A stretch of 64,000 nt of DNA from NCBI GenBank assembly GCA_022036555.1, contig CM039140.1, forward strand, positions 29,880,473 to 29,944,472. The letters run 5' to 3'. The translations under genes and the position numbers were made by a program. Below are positions 63,661 to 64,000 of this stretch, one piece after another (the stretch's first letter is position 1; each line of letters starts with the position of its first letter). The DNA is from Microstegium vimineum. Its lineage: Eukaryota; Streptophyta; Magnoliopsida; Poales; Poaceae. Under the pieces are notes generated by a model. It was not told the origin of the DNA and ran no database searches. It saw only the letters and a list, made by a program, of their open reading frames with translations.

Positions 63661-64000
63661 CGAGAACGAACTCTCGAGGTCCCCTGGGACATATCCGAGG
63701 CATAACCTAGGAATACCTAAGGATCCCAACGCTGGGAGGCATCGAGCCACCAACTCCTATCGAATGGGGTTGGCACCTTGGTAATCCATATGGTCGTGCT
63801 TAGTAAGCCTTACGGTCTTACTTAAATGAGAATGCCTCTGGGCCACTAGTCGACCCCTATCGAACGAGGCACGAGTTCTCACTCGGATTTTCACCTGTAC
63901 TTGGCACCATTTCTAATGGACTCATGCCCGAGAACAGCTCACCGAGGACTTCGGGCTCGTCCTAACGAGGATAGCACGATGCTCTTCCCCCCACAATCCG
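63661..64000 (+). other. 3' noncoding end of element J in this window
   Basis: No gene seen. The J LTR tip TGTTGGGTACG does not occur up to position 64,000, so the 3' LTR lies further right. Confidence 0.6.

Larger units (their letters stand above)
50718..64000 (+). mobile_element. Element J: large Tat-lineage Ty3/gypsy element, 3' end outside window
   Basis: J starts TGTTGGGTACGAAGG at 50,718, exactly where element I's integrase frame breaks; CAAGT (50,713-50,717) is the candidate target duplication. Plus-strand order is LTR/leader, gag, protease (DGG type), RT, archaeal-type RNase H and integrase to 57,416. Then comes a noncoding zone with tandem repeats, a multi-exon antisense gene, and more repeats to the window end without a 3' LTR. 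Extra archaeal-type RNase H plus antisense ORFs after pol are features of grass Tat elements. Base composition is strongly GC-rich. Confidence 0.9.

Overview
This window looks like a heterochromatic, repeat-packed stretch of a grass (Poaceae) chromosome. Nearly all of it is LTR retrotransposon sequence, and I see no intact cellular gene. The evidence is the set of families present: Tekay-, Tat-, Athila- and Reina-type Ty3/gypsy elements and SIRE/Maximus-type Ty1/copia elements, with GC-rich coding parts, an AGTCCCGGTT fold-back repeat and a resistance-gene scrap. The species cannot be named from the sequence. I letter the elements A to J.

Left block (1-21,274), a stack of insertions. A is a plus-strand Tekay/Del-type chromovirus: gag 365-1422, RNase H-integrase-chromodomain 4,561-6,690, and a long 3' LTR from 6,725. 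It is interrupted by B (about 1,539-4,560), a gag-bearing fragment with its own 3' LTR. A abuts C (about 11,143-16,111, minus), a Tat-lineage element that has a 5' LTR, gag, protease and RT but no 3' end here. C lies exactly inside the gag of D (16,112-20,013, minus), a SIRE-type copia element with 5' LTR and PBS. D in turn interrupts a gypsy LTR, E (20,014-20,680, minus).

Middle block (21,275-41,606). F is an Athila-like LTR fragment split by G (21,781-30,898, target duplication CTAGT). G is a complete but non-autonomous Athila-like element: it has gag, a decayed protease-like region and both LTRs, but no RT or integrase. Next come a small fold-back repeat, unassigned sequence, an NB-ARC/LRR pseudogene scrap (minus), and H (33,971-38,956, minus, target duplication GTGGA), a complete Reina-type chromovirus. 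After H lie the 3' end of an unrecognised gene, a LINE-like tail, a GC-rich patch, a 235-bp tandem duplication and a 16-bp poly(A) insertion.

Right block (41,607-64,000). I is a SIRE/Maximus-type copia element (minus) with 3' LTR, a third ORF and a long uninterrupted integrase-RT-RNase H frame. Its integrase is cut at 50,717 by J (plus, 50,718 to beyond the window). J is a large Tat-lineage element with gag, protease, RT, archaeal-type RNase H and integrase. Downstream of pol, J carries an antisense gene of about 4.2 kb with its own TATA box and five GT-AG introns, flanked by tandem repeats.

How it works together: only the retrotransposon cycle is represented. Gag packages the RNA, PR-RT-RNase H-IN copy and insert it, and LTRs supply promoter and terminator. 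Most reading frames are broken. About four in five of the in-frame stops I could place in recognisable domains are TAG, as expected from decay at methylated CAG/CTG and TGG/CCA sites. G would need its enzymes supplied by an autonomous relative. The most unusual structure is J's spliced antisense gene.
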